Both the position numbers and the translations under genes were made by a program. A stretch of 64,000 bases of DNA from Bacteriovorax sp. GTDB taxonomy: Bacteria; Bdellovibrionota; Bacteriovoracia; Bacteriovoracales; Bacteriovoracaceae. The notes beneath the pieces were generated by a model that did not search any database, was not told where the DNA came from, and was given only the letters and a program-made list of their open reading frames with translations. This document shows positions 46,086 through 55,457 of the stretch, piece by piece (positions within the stretch are counted from its first letter, which is position 1; each line of letters begins with the position of its first letter). Location of the stretch: positions 1 through 64,000 of the forward strand of contig JAGOVS010000001.1 in NCBI GenBank assembly GCA_018060625.1, written 5' to 3'.

Positions 46086-46754
46086 TTACTCCTGAATTTT
46101 TAATCCATCAAAGAAGATGGAGATCATATTATTGATATATAGTTCTGCATATTTTGGATCTTTGAGTGTTTTTTTGAAATATCTCTCTCCAACGTGATCG
46201 AGTCGTAATGAGGTTGTCAGACTATGAAAAAAGAGAGAGGTGATCGTCATTGAATCAATATCACTTCTAATGAGACTTTTCTTTTTAGCATCTTCAAAAA
46301 CATCAACAAGCGTTGAATAGACTTTTAAAAATGTTTCTTGAAAGATGTCGTCGATCAGTGGATTTTCATTTTCAATTTCTCGACAAATCATTTTGGTGGT
46401 GTGCATGTTGGCCAAGCCTTCGTTAAGAAAGTCTTCACAAAAAAGCTTCAGTCTTAATTTCAATTCATCGATTGAATTGGCATGAGTAAGAATCTTGGAA
46501 GCCGAATGAAGACGAGTTTCACCAAAAGTTTTGAAACATTCACGATAAAGTCCTTCTTTTCCGCCAAAATGATATTTAATCGCACTTACGTTAGCGCCAG
46601 TTTCGTCACAGATGTCGCGAATAGAAGATCCAGCAAAACCCTTCTCACAAAAATGTTTTCGTGCGGCATCGAGAAGTTGATTCTTGGTGTTTTCTAAAAG
46701 TGAGTCTTTCCTTGTAAAAAAGAGACACGCTTTTTTGTTTTCTTTTAGGGGCAT
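46086..46754 (-). CDS. TetR/AcrR-family transcriptional regulator
   Basis: A 222-residue repressor from the ATG at 46754 (a TTG one codon earlier is unlikely). The N-terminal helix-turn-helix (about 22-65) reads AARKHFCEKGFAGSSIRDI followed by AIKYHFGGKEGLY, the standard TetR pattern. The C-terminal domain resembles the CecR/CerR group. It is first in the operon with tolC and the RND permease and so probably controls them and itself. Upstream is an AT palindrome (46810-46823, TTTAAAATTTTAAA) that could be an operator, though it is low in information. Confidence 0.9.
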   Translation of the reverse strand: MPLKENKKACLFFTRKDSLLENTKNQLLDAARKHFCEKGFAGSSIRDICDETGANVSAIKYHFGGKEGLYRECFKTFGETRLHSASKILTHANSIDELKLRLKLFCEDFLNEGLANMHTTKMICREIENENPLIDDIFQETFLKVYSTLVDVFEDAKKKSLIRSDIDSMTITSLFFHSLTTSLRLDHVGERYFKKTLKDPKYAELYINNMISIFFDGLKIQE

Positions 46755-46879
46755 CAAATTAACCTCAGAAATGACAAGTTAAACTAGCTAGCCTACGTTA
46801 ACATGAATGTTTAAAATTTTAAAACGATTGTTTGAAACTTTGACGTTGTCTAAGCAAAATCGAGCCGTTGCGCGCTGCT

Positions 46880-47422
46880 TTATTGATGTCCTTTTTCCCT
46901 TATTTGTTTATAGACCCTAATGGCTAGCAGTAAAACCGCGATAAAAAGCAGGAGCCCAACAATGCCATAGAACATACTCAAAACGTCCTTTAAGACCACT
47001 AAAAAAACGATGGCCACAAGGAAGAGGGTAGAAATTTCATTAATAATTCTCAACGCCATTGGGGAGTAAGAAATTTGATTTCTTTGTTGTTGTTTGAAAA
47101 TGCTACCTAAGAAAAAATGGTAGAGGTAAAGAGCTAAGACAAAAATGAATTTGAGCACTAACCAAGTATGCTCAGCTATTGGCCAAAATTGTGCAACTAG
47201 CGCAGATCCAAACATGAGAACAGCAATGGCCGAAGGCCAAGTAATTCCATACCAAAGTCTTCGTTGCATGATTTTAAATTGGGCCTGGAGAATTTCTCTC
47301 TCGTTTGATTTTTTGCTTTCAGCTTCTGCAAAATAAACGAAGAGCCTAGGCATATAGAAAAGACCCGCAAACCAGGTCACAATTGAGATGATGTGGAGAG
47401 ATTTAAAAATCAAGAAGTTCAT
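46880..47422 (-). CDS. hemJ: HemJ-like membrane protein (protoporphyrinogen IX oxidase)
   Basis: The protein has 180 residues with four to five membrane helices. The first helix region KSLHIISIVTWFAG and the following PRLFVYFAEA carry the conserved histidine and arginine of HemJ/CopD-type proteins, and LVLKF recurs as in HemJ. HemJ oxidises protoporphyrinogen IX to protoporphyrin IX in haem synthesis. No other haem gene is adjacent, so the call rests on sequence pattern. Divergent from the histidine-phosphatase gene. Confidence 0.8.
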   Translation of the reverse strand: MNFLIFKSLHIISIVTWFAGLFYMPRLFVYFAEAESKKSNEREILQAQFKIMQRRLWYGITWPSAIAVLMFGSALVAQFWPIAEHTWLVLKFIFVLALYLYHFFLGSIFKQQQRNQISYSPMALRIINEISTLFLVAIVFLVVLKDVLSMFYGIVGLLLFIAVLLLAIRVYKQIREKGHQ

Positions 47423-47453
47423 AATTTCTGAATTTTAGGATAGATTATAGCTT

Positions 47454-48056
47454 ATGAATAGAGTGTTTTATATTTTTCGTCACGGTGAAACTGATTGGAA
47501 TCGACAAAAACGGTGTCAGGGACACACCAATACTCATTTAAATGATAATGGGCTTGAGCAAGCGGAGATGTTGTCTCAGAAGATGCTGGATTTCCCACTA
47601 GATATTGTTGTTTCTAGCGATCTGTCCCGGGCCCTCAAGACGGGAGAGAAAGTGGCCTTTAAAAAGGGGATTCCTTTAACGGTTGATGCTCGATTGCGAG
47701 AGATGAGTTATGGAGAGGCGGAAGGATTGCTTTATGAAGAGGCTATAGAGATCTATGGGGCCCCTTTGTGGCAAAGGTTTCAGTGTTTCAATAAAGACAA
47801 TGATCATGTTTGTTTTCCAGGTGGAGAAACGCGCAAAAATGCCAGGGAAAGATTCCATCAAGTCCTCATGGAATTAATAGAAACGACTAATCACAGATTT
47901 ATCGGCATAAGTACTCATGGAGGGGCCCTGAGAAATATTCTTCATAGCTTTTTACCAGAGGAATTTGATCAGTTACCAATCCCAAATTGTGTGGTTTATA
48001 AATGTGTATATCTATCTAATGAAAAAAAATTTCAAGTAGATCCAAACCCAATTTAA
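47454..48056 (+). CDS. Histidine phosphatase family protein
   Basis: A 200-residue member of the phosphoglycerate-mutase-like superfamily. The catalytic RHGETDWN at residues 9-16 gives the phospho-acceptor H10. A second histidine lies in ISTHGGALR, and E-M-S-Y-G-E-A-E-G holds the acid. Close relatives include CobC-type alpha-ribazole phosphatases and broad-specificity phosphatases; the substrate cannot be told. Confidence 0.88.
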   Translation: MNRVFYIFRHGETDWNRQKRCQGHTNTHLNDNGLEQAEMLSQKMLDFPLDIVVSSDLSRALKTGEKVAFKKGIPLTVDARLREMSYGEAEGLLYEEAIEIYGAPLWQRFQCFNKDNDHVCFPGGETRKNARERFHQVLMELIETTNHRFIGISTHGGALRNILHSFLPEEFDQLPIPNCVVYKCVYLSNEKKFQVDPNPI

Positions 48057-48092
48057 ATAGTCAGACAAAATTTGCCGTTTTTCTAGACTGAG

Positions 48093-48122
48093 TTGATCCT
48101 AATGTGAAAAATCGTTTAGACT
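48093..48122 (+). promoter_or_regulatory. Possible sigma-70 promoter for the gene at 48143
   Basis: TTGATC (48093-48098), an 18-base spacer and TAGACT (48117-48122), 20 bases before the ATG, with GTGAGG between as ribosome site. Confidence 0.4.
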
Positions 48123-48142
48123 AAAGGGAGTGAGGTTTCAGG

Positions 48143-48901
48143 ATGAAATTAAAAAGTTTTACACTTCTCTTCGGAATGGTTTCGTTAAGTCTTGTTCAGG
48201 CGGCTCAAAAGAATCGTTGCGATTTTATCGATGCAGCTTCTGTCGAGCTGATAAAAAAATGCCAGTCAGAGCATGGCCTTTCTGCCTATGCAAAAGAGCA
48301 AAATGAGAAAAAAAGCTTAGACCTGGCCACTTCTCAATCTGCTACGGCAGAAGAAGCTAAGCAAAAAAGTAATTTAGAAATAAAAAAATTTGGTAAAGAT
48401 GAGCTTCTTGAGGCCAGCTATGGGAAACCATTCATTGCCGTTAGGATTGATTACCGGACTCGTCCAGCAAAAGAGAAAAGAATTACGGAAGGAAGTGCTC
48501 TCTGTAAGTATTTAGGGTTTGAGAAATCCATTAAGGCAGAGTTTTCTGAAAATCTCAGTCCTGAGATCGTTGATAAAAAAGGGTTAATTATAAATACAAG
48601 CTTAATCGGTCAAGCGAGTAAAGAGCCAGATCTTTACTCAGATGAAGAGTTAAAGTTTGAAGCACGAACATATGTTTCTATATCATGTGTGAAAAGAAAA
48701 GATGCTAAGTTGGAAGGCTCTGACAATGTAATGAAAAAATTTACGGAAGAGACCAGTATTGTATCTGTAGGTCGAGTTGGGGCAACTAATCCACAGAAAA
48801 CGGAAGTTGATGATCGTTCTCGAGAGGGAAAAGAAGATTCAGCCTATGGTTATAAGCGGCCAGAATACATGAAGGATGGAGCAGGGGCTGCAGCAAAATA
48901 A
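48143..48901 (+). CDS. Secreted protein of unknown function
   Basis: The protein has 252 residues with a signal peptide (about 1-20, ending VQAAQ). The mature part has a Cys pair near the start (RCDF and KKCQ), a charged helical stretch, then a beta-rich region containing two more cysteines (SALCKYLGF and SISCVKR). No known family recognised. Its stop abuts the stop of the opposing 1527-residue repeat-protein gene without a gap. Confidence 0.7.
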   Translation: MKLKSFTLLFGMVSLSLVQAAQKNRCDFIDAASVELIKKCQSEHGLSAYAKEQNEKKSLDLATSQSATAEEAKQKSNLEIKKFGKDELLEASYGKPFIAVRIDYRTRPAKEKRITEGSALCKYLGFEKSIKAEFSENLSPEIVDKKGLIINTSLIGQASKEPDLYSDEELKFEARTYVSISCVKRKDAKLEGSDNVMKKFTEETSIVSVGRVGATNPQKTEVDDRSREGKEDSAYGYKRPEYMKDGAGAAAK

Positions 48902-51900
48902 TTACTTATTTTTTTCTTTTTCCAGCTCTTGAATTTGGGTAGCAAGATCCTCATTGGCCTTTGTTAAATGCCTGTTGTGTTCACTAATTGCAGCGTCTTG
49001 TTTTTTTATTTTCTCGTTCAGTTGATTCATTTTTCGAGTAGCATTGTCGGCATCAATCTGTAGGGAACTAGCTTCTTCTTTTAGTTCACTATCAAGAGGT
49101 TTTTTTCTGGATTTTTCTTGGGCAGCTTGCGCTCTTTGGGTGTAATTGTCAGCACTATTTTTTTCCATACGCAATTGTAGTTCAAGTGTCTTTTTTTCAC
49201 TCATTGCTTTTTGAAGACCTGAACTTTGTTCTTCAATCCATTTTTTAGTATTACTTACTTCGGCCGTTAAGCGATGAGTTGCCCCTTCGCTCGAGCGAGC
49301 AAGGTTGGGAAGATCTCTTTTTCCGGTTTGCTGTCTGACGTATTCTGGGACACGATCGAGATAGTGATTAAGCATGTCACTTTCTTCTTTCGTTAAATGC
49401 TTAAGTGATTTTATATAATCACTTCCACCTTTAGCGTTTATTTCATCAATAAAAGTTTGTCCGGCCTTCAGGGCCTGGGAATCAATAAAACCACTGTCTG
49501 TTTTGTAGGCCAGCATTCTACGCAAGTCCTTAACGTTAACTTTTGAGTCAGGAAGAACTTTTCCCATGGTGGCAGTTACACTGCTGTTGGTATAACGAAC
49601 AGTGTAGTCTTGTGCGTGCATGCGATTAACATCAGTGATTCCTAAGTCATGAGATTGGGATTCTTTTTGTTTGGTATTAAATTGACTACGACTTAGGTTA
49701 TCTCTCTGATTAAGGTCCTCGACATTGGTTGTATGAATAACCTGAGGAGGAGGAGTTTTTACAGCAGCAGGAGTCGGTATTGTCGGTGTTGCTGCGACTG
49801 AGGGTTTTGGAGTTGGTTGAATCACTGGACGCTCTCCGGTGATTCGCTCAATTTCATCTGCATGTTTTTTGGCAGCATCATTATGTCTTGTTAAGGTTCG
49901 TTCAAGTAGCAATGACTTATTTTTTGCTTCTGCCAAATCGCTGCGTAAAAAGCTGGCATCATCTCTTAGTTCAGCATTTAAAGGATATCGATTCGCAAGA
50001 TCTTCGGCCGCTTTTGCTTTTTGCTCTAGACTCTGAATTGATCCTTGTGAAGATTTTAACTGTATCTCGGTGATTCGCTTTTCTTGCAATGATTTTTCAA
50101 GGGCACTTCTTTGCTCTGATTCCCAGGCCTTTGCACTGGCCGCTTCACTTTTTGCTTTGTGTTCCGCCCCTTCGCTCGAGCGAGCAAGGTTGGGAAGATC
50201 TCTTTTTCCGGTTTGCTGTCTGACATATTCTGGGACACGATCGAGATAGTGATTGAGCATATCACTTTCTTCTTTCGTTAAATGTTTAAGTGATTTTATA
50301 TAGGCACTACCACCTTTAGCGTTTATTTCATCAATAAAAGTTTGTCCGGCCTTCAGGGCCTGGGGATCTATGAAGCCGCTGTCTGTTTTGTAGGCCAGCA
50401 TTCTACGCAAGTCCTTAACGTTGACTTTGGAATCCGGAAGGACTTTTCCCATGGTGGCCGCGACACTGCCGTTGGTATAGCGAACAGTGTAGTCTTGTGC
50501 GTGCATGCGATTAACATCAGTGATTCCTAAGTCATGAGATTGGGATTCTTTTTGTTTGGTATTAAATTGACTACGGCTTAGGTTTTCTCTCTGATTAAGG
50601 TCCTCGACGTTGGTTGAATCATAGGTGCGATTAGGTACTTTGGTGGCAGGTAAATTTGCTAAGGCCTGATTCGTGTTAGGAATTTCTTGTTTTTTCGGTA
50701 TAACTGGCCGCTCGCCACTCACTCGCTCTATTTCACTTGCATATTTATTTGCGGCTTCATCATGCTTTTTGAGTTGTTGTTCTAGCTGAAGGGCCTTTTG
50801 TTTTTCTTGGTTTGCATCTATACGCATAGAGCTCGCATCAGATCGCAATTCAGAATTGAGAGGATTTCTTCTTGCCACTTCTTCAGCTTCCCGTGCTTTT
50901 TGCTCTAAACGCAAAGTGGATCTCTGAGAAAGTGTTAGATCAAGTTCCAAGGTTTTTTTACTATTGAGTGTTTGCTCCAATCCTGCTCTTTGTTCAGCTT
51001 CCCAGGCCTTTGCACTGGCCGCTTCACTTTTTGCTTTGTGTTCCGCCCCTTCGCTCGAGCGAGCAAAGTTAGGTTGATTTCTTTTTCCTGGTTGTTGCCT
51101 GACGTATTCAGGAACGCGATCGAGATAGTGATTGAGCATATCACTTTCTTCTTTCGTTAAATGCTTAAGTGATTTTATATAGGCACTACCACCTTTAGCA
51201 TTAATTTCATCCACAAAGGTTTGTCCAGCCTTCATGGCCTGTGGATCAATGAAGCCACTGTCTGTTTTATAGGCCATCATTCTTTGCATTGCTTGATAAT
51301 CAACTTTTGAATCAGGGAGGATTTTATTCATGGCCTTTGCAACATCTCTCGTTGAGTAACGAACAGTATAATCTTGAGCTGCAATAAGGTTATGGTCAGT
51401 GATTCCTAAGCGTCCAGCTTGTGACTGTTTTTTATTATCATTGAAATCTCGTCTGCTTAAATGTTCACCTTGGTTAAGCGCTTCGACATTCGTTGAGGCG
51501 ATTGAAGGGGCCGAAGCATTATTGTTTTCAACCTCTCGCTTAATTTTTAGTTCCCGGAGTTTTGCTTGATCTGCACTAATTCGCAATGAACTCGCTTCGG
51601 AGTTGAGTGTAGAATTAAAAGGATTATTTCGAGCGACTTCTTCTGCACGATTTGCTTCTATCTCAAAGCCTCGTGTCCTTACTTGAGCAGTTCTTAGTTG
51701 CTCATCAAGAGCAGGGCTATTAGTAGGGCTTGGGGTTCCTACTTGTCTAGCTGGTGACGGAGGTTGAGGCGAAGTCGGAGTAGGTCGTGGGCCTTGTGCC
51801 GTTAAGCGAAGCACGGGATCTTCTGGTTTTTTAGGTGTGGGAACGACTTGAACTTCAGCTGGTCTTGTTGGTTTTACCGAGCTTGCAGAAAGGGCAGGAC

Positions 51901-53485
51901 TTTCCGAATCGACTTCAACTTCTCTGGCAGGTGACGTAGGTTGAGTGGGAACGGCTTTAATTTCAGCTTCAGCTCGAGCTTCAATTAAGGGAGGAGGGGA
52001 GTCTGTATTTAAGACTTGAGGAGATGTGCCTTGAATAGCTCTATTTTCTTCTGCAAGGGGGGGCATGGACTCATCAGTTGATCGAGTCGTCTCGTCTGGA
52101 TTAGGATTAGGACCATTTGATTTCTTTTCAGCTTGAACGACGGCACTTTTTTCTTTTCTCAAAGCTTTAGAGAGTTTTGTTTCAAAGGCCGCTTCTTTGG
52201 CAAGTAAAGCAGAGGCCAGGGCAATGGCCCGGGTATTTTTTGCCAATCGGCCCGCAGTCTTTCTCACCTTTTGAGTCGCATTCTTAGTTGTCTCGGCCGC
52301 TTTGAGAGTAATGTCTTCGGCCTTTTTCATTTTTTTTAAAACGGCCGCACCCGATTTTGATTTATTTAAAAGAGCAGCAATTTCACCTGCAGCTTTACCA
52401 TTTCGAAAAAGTTTGATTGCTTTTAAGACGCCTCCCAGATCTGCTAGGCCACCAAGGATATCTCCAGTGACCTCACAAATATATTGGCTTTTTTCATAAT
52501 CATTTAGGCATTGATTAAAGACATTACCCCTGCTGGTTAAAAAGCCATCAACTGATGAGGCCATATTCATCATAAACTGATCTCGGGCGTCGTCGTTAGT
52601 GACCAATTCTTTGACTGCTGAATAGGCACCCATAGCTTCTGCAGCTGATGCTTTCATTGTTTCAAATGGTGATGAAATGAATTTTGCTCCAAATTGAAAA
52701 CCGGAAGCAACACCAGAGCCCATAGCTTTGATTCCTTCCCATATGCCAAGAATCATTCTTTTTGCCATGTTGGCCGTACAGGCAAGGATACCTTTTATGC
52801 CTAAAGAGCCACGATCAACTGTTTTTTCAACACACTCAGCATGGGAAATATCAGGATAAACAGCATAGACGGCACCGCTGTCAGGCTCATTTTTTTTCCC
52901 ACAACATAAATTTTCTTTGGCTTCTTCAGCTGTTTGGGCCAAATGAGCAGCTGCCGATTTTTTACTGTTTGGATTTTGGGTACAATTGCGAATATCATCA
53001 TCATTATCGCTTAATTTGTCAGCGATGATTTTTAAATCATTTCTAAGTTCAGTTTGAAGATTTTTTAAATATTGGCCACTTTTTTTAAATTCTTTCCAGG
53101 TAGACTCTGGGCATTCTGGTGGGCGTGTCTTGGGAACTTTAAAGTCACTATTGCTAGGGTCCTTGGGATTTTTAGGAACAAAGCATTTTTCTCGTTTGCC
53201 TCTTTCTGCCCAATACGTTGAAGCATCATCTATTCCTTTTACGTAGAGACTGTGTAGACAAGAGGTCTTAGCTTCAAAGCCCTTAGAGCTGTTAATGAGA
53301 CTGCTTTTTAAATCAGATCGTATTTTTTGAAAATTGTATATTTTTTCTGCAGGAGAGCTTGTGTCAAAATCTCCTTTGTAGAGGTATTCTTTCGGCGTAA
53401 TGATTTTACTGCAGTCAGGAGCGGCCGAAAATGCTGACAATGAAAAGAATAGAAATGCAACCCAAACGAAAAATTGAACTTTCAT
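48902..53485 (-). CDS. Giant secreted repeat protein with alternating globular and coiled-coil units
   Basis: The protein has 1527 residues with a signal peptide (about 1-21). The first 350 residues hold several Cys pairs and a Gly/Ala-rich helical segment. A Pro/Thr/Ser-rich linker (about 460-600) follows. The C-terminal 900 residues are three copies of a roughly 150-residue globular unit, each followed by about 140 residues of charged coiled coil; a further coiled coil precedes the first unit. Units share YKTDSGFIDPQA and YIKSLKHLTKEESDMLNHYL. No known family recognised. It is probably exported or on the surface. Its start overlaps the stop of the preceding secreted-protein gene (ATGA), so the two are coupled. 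Confidence 0.8.
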   Translation of the reverse strand: MKVQFFVWVAFLFFSLSAFSAAPDCSKIITPKEYLYKGDFDTSSPAEKIYNFQKIRSDLKSSLINSSKGFEAKTSCLHSLYVKGIDDASTYWAERGKREKCFVPKNPKDPSNSDFKVPKTRPPECPESTWKEFKKSGQYLKNLQTELRNDLKIIADKLSDNDDDIRNCTQNPNSKKSAAAHLAQTAEEAKENLCCGKKNEPDSGAVYAVYPDISHAECVEKTVDRGSLGIKGILACTANMAKRMILGIWEGIKAMGSGVASGFQFGAKFISSPFETMKASAAEAMGAYSAVKELVTNDDARDQFMMNMASSVDGFLTSRGNVFNQCLNDYEKSQYICEVTGDILGGLADLGGVLKAIKLFRNGKAAGEIAALLNKSKSGAAVLKKMKKAEDITLKAAETTKNATQKVRKTAGRLAKNTRAIALASALLAKEAAFETKLSKALRKEKSAVVQAEKKSNGPNPNPDETTRSTDESMPPLAEENRAIQGTSPQVLNTDSPPPLIEARAEAEIKAVPTQPTSPAREVEVDSESPALSASSVKPTRPAEVQVVPTPKKPEDPVLRLTAQGPRPTPTSPQPPSPARQVGTPSPTNSPALDEQLRTAQVRTRGFEIEANRAEEVARNNPFNSTLNSEASSLRISADQAKLRELKIKREVENNNASAPSIASTNVEALNQGEHLSRRDFNDNKKQSQAGRLGITDHNLIAAQDYTVRYSTRDVAKAMNKILPDSKVDYQAMQRMMAYKTDSGFIDPQAMKAGQTFVDEINAKGGSAYIKSLKHLTKEESDMLNHYLDRVPEYVRQQPGKRNQPNFARSSEGAEHKAKSEAASAKAWEAEQRAGLEQTLNSKKTLELDLTLSQRSTLRLEQKAREAEEVARRNPLNSELRSDASSMRIDANQEKQKALQLEQQLKKHDEAANKYASEIERVSGERPVIPKKQEIPNTNQALANLPATKVPNRTYDSTNVEDLNQRENLSRSQFNTKQKESQSHDLGITDVNRMHAQDYTVRYTNGSVAATMGKVLPDSKVNVKDLRRMLAYKTDSGFIDPQALKAGQTFIDEINAKGGSAYIKSLKHLTKEESDMLNHYLDRVPEYVRQQTGKRDLPNLARSSEGAEHKAKSEAASAKAWESEQRSALEKSLQEKRITEIQLKSSQGSIQSLEQKAKAAEDLANRYPLNAELRDDASFLRSDLAEAKNKSLLLERTLTRHNDAAKKHADEIERITGERPVIQPTPKPSVAATPTIPTPAAVKTPPPQVIHTTNVEDLNQRDNLSRSQFNTKQKESQSHDLGITDVNRMHAQDYTVRYTNSSVTATMGKVLPDSKVNVKDLRRMLAYKTDSGFIDSQALKAGQTFIDEINAKGGSDYIKSLKHLTKEESDMLNHYLDRVPEYVRQQTGKRDLPNLARSSEGATHRLTAEVSNTKKWIEEQSSGLQKAMSEKKTLELQLRMEKNSADNYTQRAQAAQEKSRKKPLDSELKEEASSLQIDADNATRKMNQLNEKIKKQDAAISEHNRHLTKANEDLATQIQELEKEKNK
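49281..51500 (-). repeat. Three long in-frame DNA repeats, period about 880 bases
   Basis: Copies lie at about 49281-49735, 50166-50615 and 51045-51500. The first two are almost identical in bases over long stretches, for example around the shared GCCCCTTCGCTCGAGCGAGC. The third is more diverged. The segments between them are also related. Near-identity at silent sites suggests recent duplication or gene conversion. Confidence 0.85.
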
Positions 53486-54027
53486 TTAGTAATCACTTGA
53501 TTGACTTTTACATTTTCAAAGTCTTTGAGAGCATCTTTAAAGATATCTGATTGCTCTTCATTCGAAGTCCAACGTAATGAGGTTAGTAGCGTTTCTCCTT
53601 TAACAATATAGAATTTTTCGATTAGAAAATAAGTTGATTTACCAAGAACATAGCTTGTTTTTAAGTGCAGTACACTCACATTTTTTTCTTTTGTCAGTTT
53701 TTTCCCAATGAGAGTCGTTTCAACATTCATCATTGAAAAAATTGTCGATTTGCCAGCTAGGATATGTTCGATAAGCTTATCTAAGGAATGCTGTTTAATA
53801 ACTTCTGAAAAATCAGAATCGATATAGGTAAAAGTCATAACCAGTTTTGGATAATCTTTTAAAGTGTATGAAGTGATTCGATCTTCAAGCGCCATCAAGT
53901 CACTTTCTTGCCAATTTAAGCTCTGTTGAAGATTGTAGGAAAGCTTGATTTCACTCGCGTTTACTTTTGCAAGACAAAACAGAAGAGTCATGTACGCGAT
54001 TAATATAATGGAGGTTTTGCACTTCAT
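53482..54027 (-). CDS. Secreted protein of unknown function
   Basis: The protein has 181 residues from the ATG at 54027 (a GTG two codons earlier is possible). A signal peptide (about 1-24, ending VNASE) precedes an alpha/beta mature domain without cysteines. No family recognised. Coupled by ATGA to the giant repeat-protein gene, so the two products may act together. Confidence 0.7.
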   Translation of the reverse strand: MKCKTSIILIAYMTLLFCLAKVNASEIKLSYNLQQSLNWQESDLMALEDRITSYTLKDYPKLVMTFTYIDSDFSEVIKQHSLDKLIEHILAGKSTIFSMMNVETTLIGKKLTKEKNVSVLHLKTSYVLGKSTYFLIEKFYIVKGETLLTSLRWTSNEEQSDIFKDALKDFENVKVNQVITK

Positions 54028-54239
54028 TCTCACTATTCGACATGAATACCGAAAACTTTAACGCAATTTGTTTTATGGGCCAGTTGTTAAATTCACTTAT
54101 AACTGAGGTCGAAGTGGCCCTTAAAGAAGATTTTAAAGCATAAAAACCAACTAAACCTGACAGCTAAGACCGTAAACTTTACTTTTTTAATCAGTCTTTA
54201 TATTTAAAAGGTATCTAGTAACGAAAACCAGGAGTCTTT

Positions 54240-55307
54240 ATGAAGATGGTCTTTGCTTCTCTTTTTCTGGCCACTGCTCTTTCAGGTCAATTAATTGCTT
54301 CGACAGATGTTCATTCAGTGATCATTCAAAACGGTGAAACAAGCGAGGCATTCAACTTAAATACTATTGTCATGCGCACAGAGTATCGCTACGAAGATGT
54401 CCAATCGACTTGTTATGACAGAGTGTTTGATGGTTATCGTACAGTATGTGATAACTTCATGGGGGTGAACCAATTGAACAAAAATATGTCTGTTAATGAA
54501 GTTGGTCCTCACCCAGCGCCTGGGCCACATCCAAGAGATCCAAGAGATCCACCTCCAGAAACAAAGCCAGGACCTTCATACCCAAGAGATCCAGATCCTA
54601 CGCCATATCCCTCTCCATACCCAGATTATCCAAGAGAGCGCAGATGTTATCAAGAAGCTGTCTACCGTGACGTGGTCTATTCTTGTATTAAAAGAATATC
54701 TGTCCCCTATGAAGTTTTTGATCACAATGCTTCAGCAAATGTGAATGTCAAAATTTCTTCTCCACCGGCCAGTAAGCCTCAAAGCCGCTATTGTGGAATC
54801 GACTTTATTTTAAATGGAGACATTCTCTCTGCTAAAAATACATGCCCAGAATATATAGCGACAGCACAAGTAAATAGAAATGGTAGTGGGTATTCGACTA
54901 ATTATTCTTACGCCATTAATCTGTTTGATTCTGAAAAAGTCTTGGCCCCTTTGGCCGGAGGTCTTTCTAAAATGCGTGTAGAGGGAAATACTCTGATTGC
55001 GAGGGTAGGAAATATTTCAGAAGCTAAAAACTTTAGTTTGAAATTATTTGTTCAGAGAAAGCGTATCCTAAAAAGTGATATCGTTATGATCAACCGAAAA
55101 TTGACCCAGAGTGAATTCACTTACCAGGCCGTTGATGAGAGAACGGGATTAGTAAAGATTAATTTAAGTAAGTTAGTCGGAAGCCTGTCAGAGCGCAAAT
55201 ACACGGTAAGATTATCTCTTGATGTAACACTTCCATCTGGAACGATTATTGATGGACAAAATCTTCCCAACTTGCACCAAGAAGAGTCAGTAACAATAAA
55301 GAATTAG
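54240..55307 (+). CDS. Secreted protein with proline-rich linker
   Basis: The protein has 355 residues: signal peptide (about 1-20), a short Cys-containing N-terminal region, then a Pro/Asp/Arg-rich linker (about 88-136) with repeated PRDP steps. A second Cys-containing part and a C-terminal beta-rich domain of about 170 residues follow. The parts flanking the linker share a pattern (Y-R-TVCDN and Y-R-D-V-VYSC), possibly paired cysteine motifs. No family recognised. AGGAG precedes the ATG; a terminator follows. Confidence 0.72.
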   Translation: MKMVFASLFLATALSGQLIASTDVHSVIIQNGETSEAFNLNTIVMRTEYRYEDVQSTCYDRVFDGYRTVCDNFMGVNQLNKNMSVNEVGPHPAPGPHPRDPRDPPPETKPGPSYPRDPDPTPYPSPYPDYPRERRCYQEAVYRDVVYSCIKRISVPYEVFDHNASANVNVKISSPPASKPQSRYCGIDFILNGDILSAKNTCPEYIATAQVNRNGSGYSTNYSYAINLFDSEKVLAPLAGGLSKMRVEGNTLIARVGNISEAKNFSLKLFVQRKRILKSDIVMINRKLTQSEFTYQAVDERTGLVKINLSKLVGSLSERKYTVRLSLDVTLPSGTIIDGQNLPNLHQEESVTIKN

Positions 55308-55316
55308 TTTATTCAT

Positions 55317-55350
55317 GGCAGAGGAGTGAAAAATATCCTCTGCCTTTTTT
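55317..55350 (+). terminator. Rho-independent terminator
   Basis: GGCAGAGGA (55317-55325) pairs with TCCTCTGCC (55336-55344), followed by six T. It stands directly after the gene with the proline-rich linker. Confidence 0.92.
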
Positions 55351-55418
55351 AGAAAAAAAGATCATTCTACAAATTATTTGCGTCTATGATCAATTTTTGT
55401 TTCGATGTTCAGTGGTTT

Positions 55419-55453
55419 AAACTTGATGTCACAAATTGTGATATCAAGTTTTT
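55419..55453. terminator. Long hairpin between convergent genes, probable terminator
   Basis: AAACTTGATGTCACAA (55419-55434) pairs over 16 positions, one a G-T, with TTGTGATATCAAGTTT (55436-55451). T follows on the plus strand. It lies just past the end of the ORF6N gene and so could end its transcript too. Confidence 0.6.
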
Positions 55454-55457
55454 CTAC

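Noticed and set aside
46810-46823. TTTAAAATTTTAAA palindrome as TetR operator
   Set aside because: Pure A/T palindromes arise easily in this AT-rich sequence. It is mentioned under the regulator but not listed as a site.
52762-53028. 88-codon plus-strand frame inside the repeat-protein gene
   Set aside because: Shadow of the real minus-strand gene, without start signal or family.
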